NCBI GenBank assembly: GCA_050330995.1 | Contig: JBHJHI010000002.1 | Location: 62,001 to 126,000, forward strand | Origin: Thermohalobaculum sp050330995 | GTDB lineage: Bacteria; Pseudomonadota; Alphaproteobacteria; Rhodobacterales; Rhodobacteraceae | Reading direction: 5' to 3' | DNA: 64,000 nucleotides | In this document: one piece after another, positions 16,554 through 25,278 of the stretch | Layout: every line of letters begins with the position of its first letter | How positions within the stretch are numbered: the stretch's first letter is position 1 | Notes under the pieces: generated by a model | What the model saw: only the letters and a program-made list of their open reading frames with translations | Told to the model about the DNA's origin: nothing | Databases searched by the model: none | Position numbers and translations under genes: made by a program

Positions 16554-17431
16554 GCCGCGCCCTCGCGCCGCGCGTAGCGCTGGAAGATCACGATCGGCAC
16601 CACCAGCACCGAGAGCAGCAGCACCGCCACTGCCGAGGCTACCGGCCAGTCGCGATTGTTGAAGAACTCGGTCCAGAGCGTGCGCCCGATCATCTGCACC
16701 TGGTTGCCGCCCAGAAGCTCGGGGATCACGAACTCGCCGACGGCGGGGATGAACACGAGGAAGCTGCCCGCGAGGATGCCGGGCAGCGACAGCGGCAGCG
16801 TGATCCGGGTGAAGGTGACCCAGGGCGCGGCCCCGAGGTCGGCCGAGGCTTCGAGCAGATCGACGTCGAGCTTCTCCAGCGTGGCGTAGAGCGGCAGGAT
16901 CATGAACGGCAGGTAGCTGTAGACGATGCCGACGTAGACCGCGAACGGCGAGGGGTAGAACAGCACCGCCTGGTCGATGATCCCGAGCGCGAGCAGCGCG
17001 GTGTTGAGCAGGCCCTCGGTCTGGAGGATGCCGATCCAGGCGTAGACGCGGATCAGGAACGAGGTCCAGAACGGCAGGATCACCAGCGCGAGCAGCACGC
17101 CGCGCAGACCCGGCCTGCAGCGCGCGATGCCGTAGGCGATCGGGTAGGCGATCACCAGCGTGATCAGCGTCGCGGTCGCGGCGATGAACAGCGAGTTCAG
17201 GTACGAGTTGACGTAGAGCGGGTCGCTGAAGATGAAGCGGTAGTTGTAGAAGTCGATCGACGTCAGGTGGCCCCAGACCGCACTGAGCGAGTCCCAGACC
17301 GGGGTGTAGGGCGGCTGCGCGATCGCCGGCTCGCTGAGCGAGATCTTCAAGACGATCAGGAACGGCGTCAGGAAGAAGACGACCAGCCAGAGATAGGGCA
17401 GGAGGATCGCGATGCGTCGGCCCCAGCCCAT
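16550..17431 (-). CDS. potH: Putrescine/spermidine-type ABC transporter permease, PotH-like
   Basis: This 293-residue permease starts at ATG 17431 after GGGAGG. It has an N-terminal helix (about residues 9-28), a periplasmic loop, then five further helices. The coupling loop has the EAA-type sequence EASADLGAAPWVTFTRITLP near residue 205. It pairs with PotI as the heterodimeric membrane core. The gene is divergent from potF across a 132-base region that probably carries both promoters. Confidence 0.88.
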   Translation of the reverse strand: MGWGRRIAILLPYLWLVVFFLTPFLIVLKISLSEPAIAQPPYTPVWDSLSAVWGHLTSIDFYNYRFIFSDPLYVNSYLNSLFIAATATLITLVIAYPIAYGIARCRPGLRGVLLALVILPFWTSFLIRVYAWIGILQTEGLLNTALLALGIIDQAVLFYPSPFAVYVGIVYSYLPFMILPLYATLEKLDVDLLEASADLGAAPWVTFTRITLPLSLPGILAGSFLVFIPAVGEFVIPELLGGNQVQMIGRTLWTEFFNNRDWPVASAVAVLLLSVLVVPIVIFQRYARREGAA

Positions 17432-17499
17432 GGGCGGCCCTCCCGTCTGACCCGGCGAACGCTAGCGCCCGTTCGCGGCCGCGAAAACCCCTCTCGGTA

Positions 17500-17527
17500 T
17501 TGCCCCGCGGTGCATCGACGTTAGGCT
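17500..17527 (+). promoter_or_regulatory. Candidate promoter for potF
   Basis: TTGCCC at 17500-17505 and TAGGCT at 17522-17527 are 16 bases apart, about 37 bases before the potF start in the divergent potH/potF spacer. The match to a sigma-70 promoter is only moderate. Confidence 0.35.
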
Positions 17528-17563
17528 CCGGAGCGGTTCGTCAACCCAGAGGGAGCCGCGCCC

Positions 17564-18649
17564 ATGAAGGCCATGCTGACCGCCACCGCGCTCGCCGCGC
17601 TCGTCGCCGCCCCCGCCTTCGCGCAGGATCGGGTCGTCAACGTCTACAATTGGTCAGACTACATCGACCCGGCGCTCCTCGACCAGTTCACCGAGGAGAC
17701 CGGGATCGAGGTCGTCTACGACGTCTACGACAGCAACGAGGTGCTGGAGACCAAGCTGCTGGCGGGCGGTACCGGCTACGACATCGTGGTGCCGACCGGC
17801 ACCTTCCTGCAGCGCCAGATCCAGGCCGGCGTCTACCAGGAACTCGATAAGTCGAAGCTGGAGAACTACGACAACCTCTGGGACCGGATCATGGAGCGGG
17901 TCGCCGTCTACGATCCCGGTCTCGAGCACTCCATCAACTACATGTGGGGTACGACCGGCATCGGCTACAACGTCGAGGCGGTGAAGGAGCGGCTCGGCCA
18001 GGACGAGATCGAGAGCTGGGACGTCGTCTTCGACCCCGAGCAGCTCGCGAAGTTCGAGGACTGCGGCGTCCACTTCCTCGACACGCCCGAGGAGATGGTG
18101 CCGGCCGCGCTCAACTATCTCGGCTACGAGGGCGCGAGCCACGACTTGGACGAGATCGAGGAAGCCTTCCAGCTTTTGGAGAGCGTGCGCCCCCACGTGC
18201 AGCGCTTCCACTCGTCGAGCTACATCAACGAACTCGCGAGCGGCAACATCTGCCTCGCGGTCGGCTGGTCGGGCGACGTGCTGCAGGCGCGCGACCGCGC
18301 GGCCGAGGCCGACAACGGCGTCACCGTCCAGTACGCGATCCCGAAGGAGGGCGCGCTGATGTGGTTCGACAACTTCGCCGTGCCGGCCGACGCCCCGAAC
18401 CCCGAGAACGCCCACGCCTTCCTCGACTTCATGATGCGCGCGGAATCGGCGGCGCAGGCGACCAACTACGTCTTCTACGCCAACGGCAACGAGGCGAGCC
18501 AGGAGTTCGTCGACGACGAGATCATGAACGACCCGGCGATCTATCCCGGCGAGGAGGCGGTCTCGAACCTCTACGTCCACGAGATGTACCCCCCGCGGGT
18601 CAACCGCCAGGTCACGCGCTCCTGGACGCGGCTCAAGACCGGCTCGTGA
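17564..18649 (+). CDS. potF: Periplasmic polyamine-binding protein, PotF-like
   Basis: This 361-residue solute-binding protein has a signal peptide (about residues 1-21, cut near AFAQD). The mature start VVNVYNWSDYIDP is characteristic of PotD/PotF proteins, and later VGWSGDV and the acidic ligand-pocket region are present. Start ATG 17564 follows GAGGGAG. It delivers polyamine to PotG-PotH-PotI. The PotG gene starts inside its stop codon (GTGA), so the two are coupled. Putrescine preference is inferred from similarity. Confidence 0.92.
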   Translation: MKAMLTATALAALVAAPAFAQDRVVNVYNWSDYIDPALLDQFTEETGIEVVYDVYDSNEVLETKLLAGGTGYDIVVPTGTFLQRQIQAGVYQELDKSKLENYDNLWDRIMERVAVYDPGLEHSINYMWGTTGIGYNVEAVKERLGQDEIESWDVVFDPEQLAKFEDCGVHFLDTPEEMVPAALNYLGYEGASHDLDEIEEAFQLLESVRPHVQRFHSSSYINELASGNICLAVGWSGDVLQARDRAAEADNGVTVQYAIPKEGALMWFDNFAVPADAPNPENAHAFLDFMMRAESAAQATNYVFYANGNEASQEFVDDEIMNDPAIYPGEEAVSNLYVHEMYPPRVNRQVTRSWTRLKTGS

Positions 18650-19827
18650 ACGAGATCGAGACGCGTCTCGGCGAGACCGGGGCGCGCCCGCGGCCCGGAC
18701 AGGCGCGCCGCCAGCCCGTCGCCTGCGAGACGAAGCCCTGGCGCGACGGGTCGGAGACGCCGCACCTGCGCATCGAGGGCGTGACCACGCGGTTCGACGG
18801 CCACGCGGCCGTCGACGACGTGAGCCTCGACATCCACGCCACCGAGTTCTTCGCGCTGCTTGGGCCGTCGGGCTGCGGCAAGACCACGCTGCTGAGGATG
18901 CTCGCGGGCTTCGAGACGCCGGACAGCGGGCGCATCCTGCTCGACGGCGAGGACCTCGCGGGCGTCGCGCCGTTCGAGCGGCCGGTGAACATGATGTTCC
19001 AGTCCTACGCGCTGTTTCCGCACATGAGCGTGGAGAAGAACATCGTCTTCGGCCTGGAGATGGAGGGCATGGACAGGCGCGCCCGCAAGGACCGCGTGGA
19101 GGAGATGCTCTCGCTTACCCGGCTCGAGCGCTTCGCCAGGCGCAAGCCTGGCCAGCTCTCGGGCGGGCAGCGCCAGCGCGTGGCCCTCGCGCGCGCGCTC
19201 GCCAAGAAGCCGAAGCTCCTGCTCCTGGACGAGCCCTTGGGCGCGCTCGACCGCAAGCTGCGCGAGGCGACGCAGTTCGAGCTGGTCAACATCCAGGAGT
19301 CCCTCGGCCTCACCTTCGTCATCGTCACCCACGATCAGGAGGAGGCGATGACCGTCTCCTCGCGCATCGCGGTGATGAACGAGGGCCGCGTCGAGCAGCT
19401 CGGCGAGCCGCGCGAGGTCTACGAGGCGCCGCGCACGCGCTACGTCGCCGAGTTCATCGGCGACGTGAACCTGTTCGAGGGGAGCGCCGAAGGAGACGGC
19501 CGTCTCGCCCTCGACGACGGCGCGGTGGTGGCGCTGCCCGAGCGCCGCGACGGGGGCGAGCGGCTGGCGATCGCCGTGCGCCCCGAGAAGATGACGCTGG
19601 CGCGCGAGCCGGAGGGCACGCGCGCCGAGAACGAGCTGGCCGGCCGCGTCGAGGACATCGCCTACCTCGGCGACGTCTCGGTCTACCACGTCCGCCTCGA
19701 CCGGGGCGGGCGCATCGCCAAGGCGACGCGCACCAACCGGGTGCGCGGCGCCGAGGGCGAGATCACCTGGGGAGACCGGGTGGTGCTGGGGTGGGACCCG
19801 TCGGCGACGGTGATGCTAGCGGATTGA
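18646..19827 (+). CDS. potG: Polyamine ABC transporter ATPase, PotG/PotA-like
   Basis: This 393-residue ATPase starts with GTG 18646, overlapping the potF stop. Walker A GPSGCGKTT lies near residue 70, the signature LSGGQRQRVALARA near 167, Walker B LLLLDEPLGALD near 190, and the switch histidine in VTHDQEEAM. The C-terminal TOBE-type domain starts near residue 315 (IAVRPEKM). It has a 45-residue N-terminal extension before the first strand. It energises uptake through PotH and PotI, which are encoded on the other strand. Confidence 0.92.
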   Translation: MNEIETRLGETGARPRPGQARRQPVACETKPWRDGSETPHLRIEGVTTRFDGHAAVDDVSLDIHATEFFALLGPSGCGKTTLLRMLAGFETPDSGRILLDGEDLAGVAPFERPVNMMFQSYALFPHMSVEKNIVFGLEMEGMDRRARKDRVEEMLSLTRLERFARRKPGQLSGGQRQRVALARALAKKPKLLLLDEPLGALDRKLREATQFELVNIQESLGLTFVIVTHDQEEAMTVSSRIAVMNEGRVEQLGEPREVYEAPRTRYVAEFIGDVNLFEGSAEGDGRLALDDGAVVALPERRDGGERLAIAVRPEKMTLAREPEGTRAENELAGRVEDIAYLGDVSVYHVRLDRGGRIAKATRTNRVRGAEGEITWGDRVVLGWDPSATVMLAD

Positions 19828-20024
19828 GGCGACGCGGCCGAGCCCGCCCCCGCCATCGCGGCTTGCCCGAACGCGATCCGGTGTCTCGGCCATGCCGAAC
19901 GATCGCCGACCCGAGGCGAGCGGGCCGACCCGCGACGACGCCTCGTCCCGACCCGTCACGAACGACCGAGCGATCCGTGCCGTCGGCGGTATCCGAAAGC
20001 GGATCGGCGGCTGGTCGAGGGGAA

Positions 20025-20115
20025 TGGCGGGCAGGATGGGATTCGAACCCACGATACCCTTTTGGGGTATACTCCCTTAGCAGGGGAGCGCCTTCGACCA
20101 CTCGGCCACCTGCCC
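20025..20115 (-). tRNA. tRNA-Ser, anticodon GCU
   Basis: Read on the minus strand, the acceptor stem GGGCAGG at 20115-20109 pairs perfectly with CCTGCCC at 20035-20029. It is followed by discriminator G and an encoded CCA ending at 20025. The D-arm GCCGAGTGGTCGAAGGC, anticodon loop CTGCTAA (GCU anticodon), the long variable arm typical of serine tRNAs, and the T-loop TTCGAAT are all visible. A TTGACA promoter lies directly upstream. Confidence 0.97.
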
Positions 20116-20417
20116 GCGGGCGGGATAGCCGTGCGGTCAGAGGCTTGTCAACGATAGCGCAAGGACGTCGGTCGGGTGGCGCGGGGACGGCGACGGACGA
20201 GCGCGCGTCGACGTGGGCGCGAGGCGCCCTCGCGCCGACCGGGCGGGCTCGCGCGTGACGCGGCGGCGCGACACGCACGACCGGCGAACCGGCGGCGACG
20301 TCGCTTTGAAGGCCCATCATGCCGTGTTCGAGGCAGTCGGGAACGGGTGCGATCGGCAAGTATCGACATCGACGTGATATCCGCGGCACCGAACGGGACC
20401 GCTTCGCGAGGGCGCCA
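20116..20417. other. Region between tRNA-Ser and the corrinoid-protein gene
   Basis: Besides the tRNA promoter at its left end, I see no gene here. The right part is less GC-rich around 20355-20390 and probably carries the promoter of the corrinoid-protein gene. The reading frame of that gene stays open upstream to 20319, but its product there is not protein-like. Confidence 0.5.
20123..20151 (-). promoter_or_regulatory. Promoter of the tRNA-Ser gene
   Basis: On the minus strand, TTGACA (20151-20146) and CTATCC (20128-20123) are 17 bases apart. The expected transcription start is near 20116, one or two bases before the mature tRNA 5' end, giving an almost leaderless precursor. Confidence 0.65.
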
Positions 20418-21134
20418 ATGGCCGAGAACGACGACGAGATCATCCTTGCCGAACTCGACGACGAGGAGCTGGTCCAGCAGATGCACGACGACCTCTACGA
20501 CGGCCTCAAGGACGAGGTGGTCGAGGGCGTCAACATCCTGCTCGGGCGCGGCTGGCAACCCTACGACGTGCTGACCCAGGCGCTGGTCGAGGGCATGCGC
20601 ATCGTCGGCATCGACTTTCGCGACGGCATCCTGTTCGTGCCGGAGGTGCTGCTCGCGGCCAACTCGATGAAGGCGGGCATGGGCGTGCTGAAGCCGCTTC
20701 TGGCCGAGTCCGACGCGCCGCGCATGGGCAAGATGGTGATCGGCACCGTCAAGGGCGACATCCACGACATCGGCAAGAACCTCGTGTCGATGATGATGGA
20801 GGGCGCCGGCTTCGAGGTCGTCGACATCGGCATCAACAACCCAGTGGAGAACTATTTCGAGGCGCTGGAGCGGGAGAAGCCCGACATCCTCGGCATGTCG
20901 GCGCTGCTGACCACCACCATGCCGTACATGAAGGTGGTGATCGACAAGATGAAGGCGGACGGCATCCGCGACGACTACGTGGTGCTGGTGGGCGGCGCAC
21001 CGCTCAACGAGGAGTTCGGCCGCGCGATCGGCGCCGACGCCTACTGCCGCGACGCGGCGGTCGCGGTCGAGACGGCGAAGGCGTTCATGCAGCGCCGCCA
21101 CAACGTCGCGCCGCGGATGGTCGCCCACGCATGA
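20418..21134 (+). CDS. B12-binding corrinoid protein (MtbC/MttC-like)
   Basis: This 238-residue methyltransferase-cognate corrinoid protein starts at ATG 20418, preceded by GAGGG. The N-terminal helical cap (B12-binding_2) spans about residues 15-100. The B12-binding Rossmann domain starts near 105, with KGDIHDIGKN placing the cobalt-ligating His at residue 116. GMSALLTTTM and VLVGGAPLN follow as expected. Such proteins shuttle methyl groups between a substrate:corrinoid methyltransferase and a second methyltransferase. Here only a DUF1638 gene follows, overlapping its stop; no methyltransferase is in the window. Confidence 0.9.
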   Translation: MAENDDEIILAELDDEELVQQMHDDLYDGLKDEVVEGVNILLGRGWQPYDVLTQALVEGMRIVGIDFRDGILFVPEVLLAANSMKAGMGVLKPLLAESDAPRMGKMVIGTVKGDIHDIGKNLVSMMMEGAGFEVVDIGINNPVENYFEALEREKPDILGMSALLTTTMPYMKVVIDKMKADGIRDDYVVLVGGAPLNEEFGRAIGADAYCRDAAVAVETAKAFMQRRHNVAPRMVAHA

Positions 21135-21823
21135 GCCGACGGGGCGGGGCCGCCGCTCGTCGGGCGGCGGCCCGTCCGTTGCCCGAACCAGAGGCGGCGG
21201 GCGAGGCCGCGCTGCCGCCGGCGCGGCCCGGCGCGACGCTCCTCGTCGCCTGCGGCGCGCTCGCGCGCGAGACCCTGGCGGTGATCGCGGCCAACGGGCT
21301 GGAGGACCGCTTCGCGCTCACCTGCCTGCCCGCGGGGCTGCACAATCGGCCCGAGCGCATCGCCGAGGCCGTGCGCGCCCGTGTCCGCGCCGCGAAGGCG
21401 GCGGGGCACGAGCGGGTCCTCGTCCTCTACGGCGACTGCGGCACCGGCGGCGCGCTCGACCGCGTCTGCGCCGAGGAGCAGGTCGAGCGCGTGCCGGGGC
21501 CGCACTGCTACGCGATGTTCGACGGCCTCGACGCCTTCGCCGCGCGGGCCGAGGCGGAGACGAGGGCGTTCTACCTCACCGACTTCCTCGCCCGCCAGTT
21601 CGACGCACTCGTCTGGCGCGGGCTCGGGCTCGACCGCCATCCCGACCTCGCCGGCGACTACTTCCGCGGCTACGACCGCCTCGTCTACCTCGCGCAGACC
21701 GACGATCCGACGCTGACCGCGCGGGCGGCCGAGGCGGCGCGGCGGCTCGGGCTCGCCTTCGAGCGTCGCGTCACCGGCTACGGCGACCTCGCCGCGACGC
21801 TGACGCGGGCGTCGCCGCGCTGA
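21131..21823 (+). CDS. DUF1638 domain protein
   Basis: This 230-residue protein starts at ATG 21131, overlapping the corrinoid gene stop (ATGA). After an Arg/Ala/Pro-rich N-terminus of about 35 residues comes a DUF1638 domain. Recognisable motifs are LLVACGALARE (about 37-47), CLPAGLHNRPE (about 64-74), YGDCGTGG (about 98-105) and GPHCYAMF (about 122-129), with conserved cysteines and histidines that could bind metal or a corrinoid. DUF1638 genes often sit beside corrinoid methyltransferase genes, and the coupling here supports a role in that chemistry. The activity is unknown. Confidence 0.84.
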   Translation: MSRRGGAAARRAAARPLPEPEAAGEAALPPARPGATLLVACGALARETLAVIAANGLEDRFALTCLPAGLHNRPERIAEAVRARVRAAKAAGHERVLVLYGDCGTGGALDRVCAEEQVERVPGPHCYAMFDGLDAFAARAEAETRAFYLTDFLARQFDALVWRGLGLDRHPDLAGDYFRGYDRLVYLAQTDDPTLTARAAEAARRLGLAFERRVTGYGDLAATLTRASPR

Positions 21824-21868
21824 GATCGGCCGGGCGCCCGGTTCGCGAGTCGCAGAGGGCGGCCGGTG

Positions 21869-22537
21869 TCAGGCGCCGCCGGCGATCACCCTGAGCCGCG
21901 GCGGAGCGGCGGCCGAGGCGCGGGGGCCGCTGCCCTCGATCGTGTGCAGCACCGGGCGATCGCCGGCGCGGCCGGCGACCCGACGCGCGGCGACCGCACC
22001 GCCCACGGCGAGACGATCGTCCGCGGCGAGCGCGGCGCCGCCCTCTCCGAAGACCGGCGTGACCGACACCGCCGCCATCGTGAACTGAAGCGGCGGCTCG
22101 GTCGCGAGCCCGGCCTCGGCGTCGAGCGGGCGCAGCGCGCCGATCAGGCGATCGATCTCGCCCTGCTCCGAGCGAAGCGGCAACAGCACGATCTCCCAGT
22201 CGGCGCCGGGCCCGCCCGCGGCCGGGGCGAGGCGCGCTTCCCCGATCGACGAGCCGGCGAGCGTCTCGCGCGCGAGGTCGCGCAGCGCGCCCCGCGCCTC
22301 GGGCGCCATGATCGCGTGCGCCGGCATCCCGCGCAGCTCCATCCAGAAGGCGTCCACCAGCGCGCTGCCCGCGAGGCGGAAGCGGATGTTGTCGCGGCCG
22401 AGGTCTTCGAGGATGAACAGATAACCCATGTCGGCGTCGATCCGCCGCGGATCGATCTCGGTGCGACGCGGGCAGCGCCGGCCGGCGCGCAGCGCGTGCC
22501 AGTAGCGCACCAGGGCATGGTTGTCCGGATGCTGCAT
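21869..22537 (-). CDS. PAS domain-containing protein (PAS_5 type)
   Basis: This 222-residue cytoplasmic protein starts at ATG 22537 with GGGAGC upstream; a TTG 57 bases further upstream is possible. Residues 5 to about 150 match the alphaproteobacterial PAS_5 pattern: YWHALRAGRRCPRRTEIDP, then GYLFILEDLGRDNIRFRLAG, then a LLPLRSEQGEIDRLIGALRP segment. No kinase or cyclase output domain is attached. Such single-domain proteins are common in this group and are of unknown function. Confidence 0.82.
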   Translation of the reverse strand: MQHPDNHALVRYWHALRAGRRCPRRTEIDPRRIDADMGYLFILEDLGRDNIRFRLAGSALVDAFWMELRGMPAHAIMAPEARGALRDLARETLAGSSIGEARLAPAAGGPGADWEIVLLPLRSEQGEIDRLIGALRPLDAEAGLATEPPLQFTMAAVSVTPVFGEGGAALAADDRLAVGGAVAARRVAGRAGDRPVLHTIEGSGPRASAAAPPRLRVIAGGA

Positions 22538-22818
22538 GTGCCCGAGCGCTCCCGTGGTGGCCCCTGGCGCGGCGGGTAGCGTCGCGCGTCTCAACCACTT
22601 GAGAGTTTCTCATACTCCCCCGACCGCATCAACGAGCAACGATGCTACGCGTGTCCCGTGCGGCGACGTCCCGCGTGACGGCGCCGCAACGCGGCGTTAA
22701 GCGCACCGCGCGAGGGTCGGCCCGCGGCGCGAGGGTGGTTGCCCGCGGTGCGACGGGCGGACAACCGTGCCCGCGCCCGCCGAGGGGCTCCGTCCGGGGT
22801 CGGGAGGGAGGGCTGACG

Positions 22819-23499
22819 ATGTTGATGGCGCCGATGCCGGCTCAGACGCGCAAAGGGTTGATGATCGTGCTGTCCTCGCCCTCCGGCGCGGGCAAGTCGA
22901 CGCTGACGCGCCGGCTGATCGCGACCGACGAGGCGTTCACGCTCTCGATCTCGGCGACCACCCGCCCGCCGCGCGAGGGCGAGGTCGAGGGACGCGACTA
23001 CTTCTTCGTCGATCACGCGGGCTTCGAGCGCATGATCGCGGACGACGCGCTGCTCGAGCACGCCGAGGTGTTCTCCAACCGCTACGGCACGCCGAAGGCG
23101 CCGGTGAGCGCCGCGCTCGACGCCGGGCGCGACGTCCTGTTCGACGTCGACTGGCAGGGCGCGCAGCAGCTGCGCACTTCCGCGCTCGCCGCCTCGCTGG
23201 TGACGATCTTCGTGCTGCCCCCCTCGATCGCCGAGCTGGAGCGGCGCCTGCGCGCGCGCGCGCAGGACAGCGAGGCGGTGATCCGGGGCCGCATGGCCAA
23301 GGCGCGCGACGAGATCAGCCACTGGGCCGAGTACGACTACGTGCTCGTCAACGACGACCTCGACGCGTGCTTCGCGCAGGTGGCCGGGATCATCGCGGCC
23401 GAGCGACTGCGCTTCCCGCGCCAGCCCCATCTGCAGGGTCACGTCGATCGGCTGAACCGCGAGTTCGAGCGCGCCCGCGAGGCGCCCCCGACCGGCTGA
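22819..23499 (+). CDS. gmk: Guanylate kinase
   Basis: This 226-residue enzyme phosphorylates GMP to GDP. The P-loop SSPSGAGKST is at about residues 19-28. The GMP-binding segment follows (ISATTRPPREGEVEGRDYFFV), and DVDWQGAQQLR lies near residue 112. The start ATG 22819 is chosen because GGAGGGAGGG (22803-22812) sits at correct spacing and the length fits the family. It stands alone, with no rpoZ or yicC neighbour here. Confidence 0.95.
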   Translation: MLMAPMPAQTRKGLMIVLSSPSGAGKSTLTRRLIATDEAFTLSISATTRPPREGEVEGRDYFFVDHAGFERMIADDALLEHAEVFSNRYGTPKAPVSAALDAGRDVLFDVDWQGAQQLRTSALAASLVTIFVLPPSIAELERRLRARAQDSEAVIRGRMAKARDEISHWAEYDYVLVNDDLDACFAQVAGIIAAERLRFPRQPHLQGHVDRLNREFERAREAPPTG

Positions 23500-23652
23500 G
23501 GTCGCCACCGCCGGACCGGGGCGCGACGCCCCCGATTGGACCGCCGCGGCGTTCTCGGCTAGCAGCACGGGGGCGGCGCGCCCTCGCCCGACGGCACGCC
23601 GCTCCGCGGCCGGTGCCCGCCGGTCGCGCGCCGCGATCAGGGGAGGCGATCC

Positions 23653-24180
23653 GTGACGCTCTACGCCCTCGACGACAAGCGCCCCACGCTGCCGGCGGAA
23701 GGGCGCTACTGGGTCGCGCCCAACGCCGCGGTGATCGGCGACGTGCGCCTCGGCGACATGGCGAGCGTCTGGTTCGCGGCCACGATCCGCGGCGACAACG
23801 AGCCGATCGTGATCGGCGAGGGCTCGAACGTGCAGGACGGCTGCGTGCTCCACGTCGATCCGGGCTTCCCGCTGACCCTCGGGCGCGGGGTGACCGTCGG
23901 CCACGCGGCGGTGGTGCACGGCTGCACGGTCGGCGACGACAGCCTGATCGGCATGGGCGCGAGGGTGCTCAACGGCGCGCGCGTCGGGCGGGGCTGCCTG
24001 ATCGGTGCCGGCGCGTTGGTGCCGGAGGGGCGCGAGATCCCCGACGGCGCGCTCGCGCTCGGCGCGCCGGCCAAGGTGGTGCGCCAGCTCGGCGAGGCCG
24101 AGATGGACCGGCTGCGCGCGAGCGCGGCGAACTACCGCGAGCGCCTCGCACGCTACGCCGCGGGTCTCGCCGCGCTGTAG
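23653..24180 (+). CDS. Gamma carbonic anhydrase family protein
   Basis: This 175-residue left-handed beta-helix protein has a GTG start at 23653 preceded by GGGGAGGCG. Hexapeptide-repeat strands run through the middle. Metal-site histidines lie in VLHVDPG (about residue 72), VGHAAVVHGC (about 87 and 92), consistent with the YrdA/PaaY/CA family. Length and motifs fit the small gamma-CA-like proteins, many of which have weak or unproven anhydrase activity. It is a monocistronic unit between gmk and the convergent chpT. Confidence 0.88.
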   Translation: MTLYALDDKRPTLPAEGRYWVAPNAAVIGDVRLGDMASVWFAATIRGDNEPIVIGEGSNVQDGCVLHVDPGFPLTLGRGVTVGHAAVVHGCTVGDDSLIGMGARVLNGARVGRGCLIGAGALVPEGREIPDGALALGAPAKVVRQLGEAEMDRLRASAANYRERLARYAAGLAAL

Positions 24181-24291
24181 GGGGCGTCACGTCCCAGAGC
24201 GCCCGCGGCCATGTGCCCCCGGCGCGCCGGGGCCGCACGTCCCCGGCCGAGCCCTCCGCACCTCCGCGACACCATGCCGCGATCCCGTCCT

Positions 24292-24951
24292 TCAGCGCTC
24301 GCGCAGGTAGAACGACACGCGGTCCGTCTCTGTCCCGAAGCCGAGGCGCACGCCGGCCGCCGCGGCGGCGCAGGGCAGCAGCGCGAACTCGACCTCGCGC
24401 GAGGACGGCGTCTCGGCGAGATCGCCCGCGAGCCATGCCTCGTGGCGCGGCGCCAGCGCCGCCTTCGGTCCCTCGACCGTCACCCGCAGCGGCAGGGTGT
24501 CGCTCTGGCTGAACACCAGCTCGATCATCCCCGAGAGCCCGAGCGCCTGACGCCCGGCGAGCAGCATCAACGCGCCGAGCCGCGCCACCGGCGCCTCGAG
24601 CGCCGGGCCTTCGGTGCCGAGCGCCTGGAGGTGCACCCGTCGCGTCGTCAGCACCGCGCTCATCTCGCCGACCAGCGCGTCGCGCGCGACCGGCGAGGCC
24701 TCGGCCGCCGCCTGGCCGAAGGCGAGGCGCAGCGCGCGCAGGAGCGCGGTCGCGCGCGTCACGCTCTGGGCGACGAGTTCGGTCTCCTCCTCGCCGCCCC
24801 CGACCTCGCGCATCAGGTCGAGACCGTTGGCGATCGCGCCCACCGGGCTGACGAGGTCGTGGCACAGCCGTGAAGCCACGAGCGTGGCGAGCGTGAATTC
24901 GTCGCCTGTCCGGCTGTCGGGATCGCCAGCCGCTCCTAATTGCTCATCCAT
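24292..24951 (-). CDS. chpT: Histidine phosphotransferase ChpT
   Basis: This 219-residue protein of the CtrA cell-cycle phosphorelay passes phosphate from CckA to CtrA and CpdR. The phospho-acceptor is His31 in SRLCHDLVSPVGAIANGLD. A degenerate ATPase-like C-terminal domain follows, as in the family. The start codon at 24949-24951 overlaps the start codon of the divergent DUF3553 gene within a single CATG, so the two genes share their 5' ends and no normal spacer exists. Confidence 0.9.
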   Translation of the reverse strand: MDEQLGAAGDPDSRTGDEFTLATLVASRLCHDLVSPVGAIANGLDLMREVGGGEEETELVAQSVTRATALLRALRLAFGQAAAEASPVARDALVGEMSAVLTTRRVHLQALGTEGPALEAPVARLGALMLLAGRQALGLSGMIELVFSQSDTLPLRVTVEGPKAALAPRHEAWLAGDLAETPSSREVEFALLPCAAAAAGVRLGFGTETDRVSFYLRER

Positions 24952-25132
24952 GTCGCATCCGTTCTTGGAAGTCGGCGCCCTCGTGCGTCACCGCGATCGG
25001 CCCGAATGGGGCCTGGGGCAGATTCAGTCCATGATCGGCGAACGTATCACCGTGAATTTCGAAAACGAGGGAAAGATCGTCCTCGTCGGCGGCCCCGAGG
25101 CGCTGGAACTGGTCTCTCCCGATCATCTCTGA
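24950..25132 (+). CDS. DUF3553 domain small protein
   Basis: This 60-residue protein matches DUF3553: LEVGALVRHRDRPEWGLGQIQS, then ITVNFENEGKIVL, consistent with a small SH3-like beta barrel of the kind found at the C-terminus of some UvrD helicases. The ATG at 24950-24952 overlaps the chpT start on the other strand. No strong ribosome site is seen upstream, where the sequence is chpT-coding DNA. Function is unknown. Confidence 0.84.
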   Translation: MSHPFLEVGALVRHRDRPEWGLGQIQSMIGERITVNFENEGKIVLVGGPEALELVSPDHL

Positions 25133-25278
25133 GCGTGGTGGCCGGGGTGGGCGGCCGTTGCTTCGTGCCACGACAGGCCATAGTGTCCGCCCCTCGGACG
25201 GGCACGCGCCGGCCGGTCTCGCGACGGGCCGCGCACGGCGCCCGGCCTCGTCCCCGCGCCACGAAGGGATGTCCCCGC

